The notes below the pieces were generated by a model. The model did no database searches and was not told where the DNA came from. It was given only the letters and a program-made list of their open reading frames with translations. From the NCBI GenBank assembly GCA_945828175.1, contig CALZQD010000133.1, forward strand, positions 1 through 5,429: a stretch of DNA of 5,429 nt, in the 5' to 3' direction. Shown piece after piece: positions 4,116-5,429 of this stretch (positions within the stretch are counted from its first letter, which is position 1; each line of letters begins with the position of its first letter). The translations under genes and the position numbers were made by a program. The DNA is from an uncultured Bacteroidales bacterium. Its GTDB lineage: Bacteria; Bacteroidota; Bacteroidia; Bacteroidales; Muribaculaceae.

Positions 4116-5429
4116 ATGGAGCTTACACAACTGACAGCCATCTCGCCTGTCGACGGCCGCTACCGTTCTAAGTGCGAAGCGCTTGAGAATTATTTTTCTG
4201 AATACGCGCTGATTCGCTATCGTGTCAAAGTCGAAATCGAGTATTTCATCGCCCTCTGCTGTCTGCCGCTGCCGCAGCTCGCCGATGCACCGGCCGACGC
4301 CGTCGAATCGTTGCGCGACATCTACCGCAACTTCAGCGTCGCCGACGCCGCCAAGGTCAAATCAATCGAGAGCGTCACCAACCACGACGTCAAGGCTGTC
4401 GAATACTTCATCAAAGAGCAGTTCGACGCCCGCGGCCTTAGCAAGTACAAAGAATTCATCCACTTCGGCCTAACCTCGCAGGACATCAACAACACCGCCG
4501 TGCCGATGTCGCTCAAAGACGCCCTCAACGAGGTCTACCTCCCCTCGCTCGACGCCCTCGTCAGCCGTCTCAAGGCTCGCGCCGACGAATGGGCCGACGT
4601 TGCCATGCTCGCCAAGACCCACGGCCAGCCCGCTTCGCCCACACGCCTCGGCAAAGAGCTCATGGTCTTTGCCTACCGCCTCGAGCGCCAGATTGCAGCC
4701 CTCAAGGCCACGCCCGTCAGCGGCAAGTTCGGTGGCGCCACCGGCAATTTCAACGCCCACCGCGCCGCTTACCCGACAATCGACTGGCAGAAATTCGCCC
4801 GTGAGTTCCTCGCCGGCACCCTCGGCATCGAGCGCGAGGCATATACCACCCAGATTTCAAACTACGACAACCTCGCCGCACTCTTCGACGCCCTCCGTCG
4901 CATCAACACCATCGTCCTCGACCTTGACCGCGACATGTGGATGTATATCTCGATGGATTATTTCAAGCAGAAGATTAAAGCCGGCGAAGTCGGCTCATCG
5001 GCCATGCCCCACAAGGTCAACCCCATCGACTACGAGAACTCCGAGGGCAACCTCGGCATCGCCAACGCCCTGCTGTCGCATCTCGCCATGAAGCTGCCCG
5101 TCTCGCGACTCCAGCGCGACCTCACCGACTCGACAGTCCTGCGTAATATCGGCATTCCTCTGGCCCACGGCATGATTGCTTTCGCCAGCACCGTCAAGGG
5201 CCTCGACAAGCTCCTCATTAACCTCAAAGCCATCGAAGACGACCTCGCCTCGATGTGGAGCGTCGTCGCCGAAGGCATCCAGACCATCCTTCGTCGCGAA
5301 GGATACCCCAACCCCTACGAGACCCTCAAACAGCTGACCCGCGTCAACACCGCCGTCACCGCCGAGAGCATCGCAGCCTTCATCGACACCCTCGAAGTCA
5401 GCGACGCCGTCAAGGCCGAGCTCCACGCC
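4116..5429 (+). CDS. purB: Adenylosuccinate lyase (3' end cut by window)
   Basis: PurB catalyses two beta-eliminations of fumarate: SAICAR to AICAR in de novo purine synthesis, and adenylosuccinate to AMP. It acts as a cytoplasmic homotetramer of the fumarase/aspartase superfamily. There are 438 codons without a stop up to the window edge. E. coli PurB has 456 residues and aligns well from memory, so about 10-20 residues are missing. Landmarks are SPVDGRY near the N-terminus, TNHDVKAVEYF (88-98, with His90), KTHGQPASP with catalytic His169, SGKFGGATGNFNAH (from 202), and the superfamily signature GSSAMPHKVNP (293-303) with the flexible-loop catalytic serine, followed by IDYENSEGNL and LPVSRLQRDLTDSTVLRN. 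The resemblance is to the E. coli-type rather than the shorter B. subtilis-type enzyme. The ATG begins MELTQLTAISPVDGRY, matching the E. coli start. There is no Shine-Dalgarno sequence, as is usual in this phylum. Confidence 0.97.
   Translation, partial: MELTQLTAISPVDGRYRSKCEALENYFSEYALIRYRVKVEIEYFIALCCLPLPQLADAPADAVESLRDIYRNFSVADAAKVKSIESVTNHDVKAVEYFIKEQFDARGLSKYKEFIHFGLTSQDINNTAVPMSLKDALNEVYLPSLDALVSRLKARADEWADVAMLAKTHGQPASPTRLGKELMVFAYRLERQIAALKATPVSGKFGGATGNFNAHRAAYPTIDWQKFAREFLAGTLGIEREAYTTQISNYDNLAALFDALRRINTIVLDLDRDMWMYISMDYFKQKIKAGEVGSSAMPHKVNPIDYENSEGNLGIANALLSHLAMKLPVSRLQRDLTDSTVLRNIGIPLAHGMIAFASTVKGLDKLLINLKAIEDDLASMWSVVAEGIQTILRREGYPNPYETLKQLTRVNTAVTAESIAAFIDTLEVSDAVKAELHA

Noticed and set aside
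4470..4760. Minus-strand ORFs opposite purB
   Set aside because: Shadow frames of a strongly conserved gene with intact active-site motifs.

Overview
The window looks like a chromosomal piece of a GC-rich member of the Bacteroidales, tentatively Muribaculaceae-like. The main evidence is the promoters: several upstream regions carry the Bacteroidetes form (TTTG, a 19-20 nt spacer, then TAnnTTTG), and no E. coli-type -35/-10 pairs or clear Shine-Dalgarno sequences are evident. The coding regions strongly favour C- and G-ending codons, while the gaps between genes are AT-rich. The family assignment is inference; the order-level assignment is firmer.

Left part (1-823): a decayed C-terminal fragment of an IS982-type transposase runs off the left edge on the minus strand. 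A strong bidirectional terminator hairpin follows. Next is a minus-strand gene for a small secreted outer-membrane beta-barrel protein. Its 5' leader holds a perfect 14-bp inverted repeat enclosing a GC-rich hairpin, ending about ten bases before the start codon.

Middle part (823-3335): three tightly packed minus-strand genes form a probable operon in the order rnz (RNase Z), tadA (tRNA adenosine deaminase), lpxB (lipid A disaccharide synthase). rnz and tadA overlap by 4 bp (ATGA), and tadA and lpxB are 6 bp apart. The first two act in tRNA maturation and the third in lipid A synthesis. The only good -7 promoter box upstream of rnz lies four bases before its ATG, so the message may be leaderless. 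No clear terminator separates lpxB from the barrel gene, so read-through is possible.

Right part (3336-5429): a gene-poor AT-rich stretch contains three TTGATTTT-type repeats, an orphan GC hairpin, a textbook promoter in front of a 22-codon hydrophobic ORF, and a run of thirteen 7-bp repeats. Then comes a minus-strand tRNA-Val(UAC) gene with its own promoter and terminator. A divergent promoter drives purB (adenylosuccinate lyase), which is cut by the right edge roughly ten to twenty codons before its expected end.

The protein genes are mainly conserved housekeeping genes. I see no defence system, CRISPR array or intact mobile element. The least explained items are the structured leader of the barrel gene and the promoter-driven small ORF beside the heptamer repeats.
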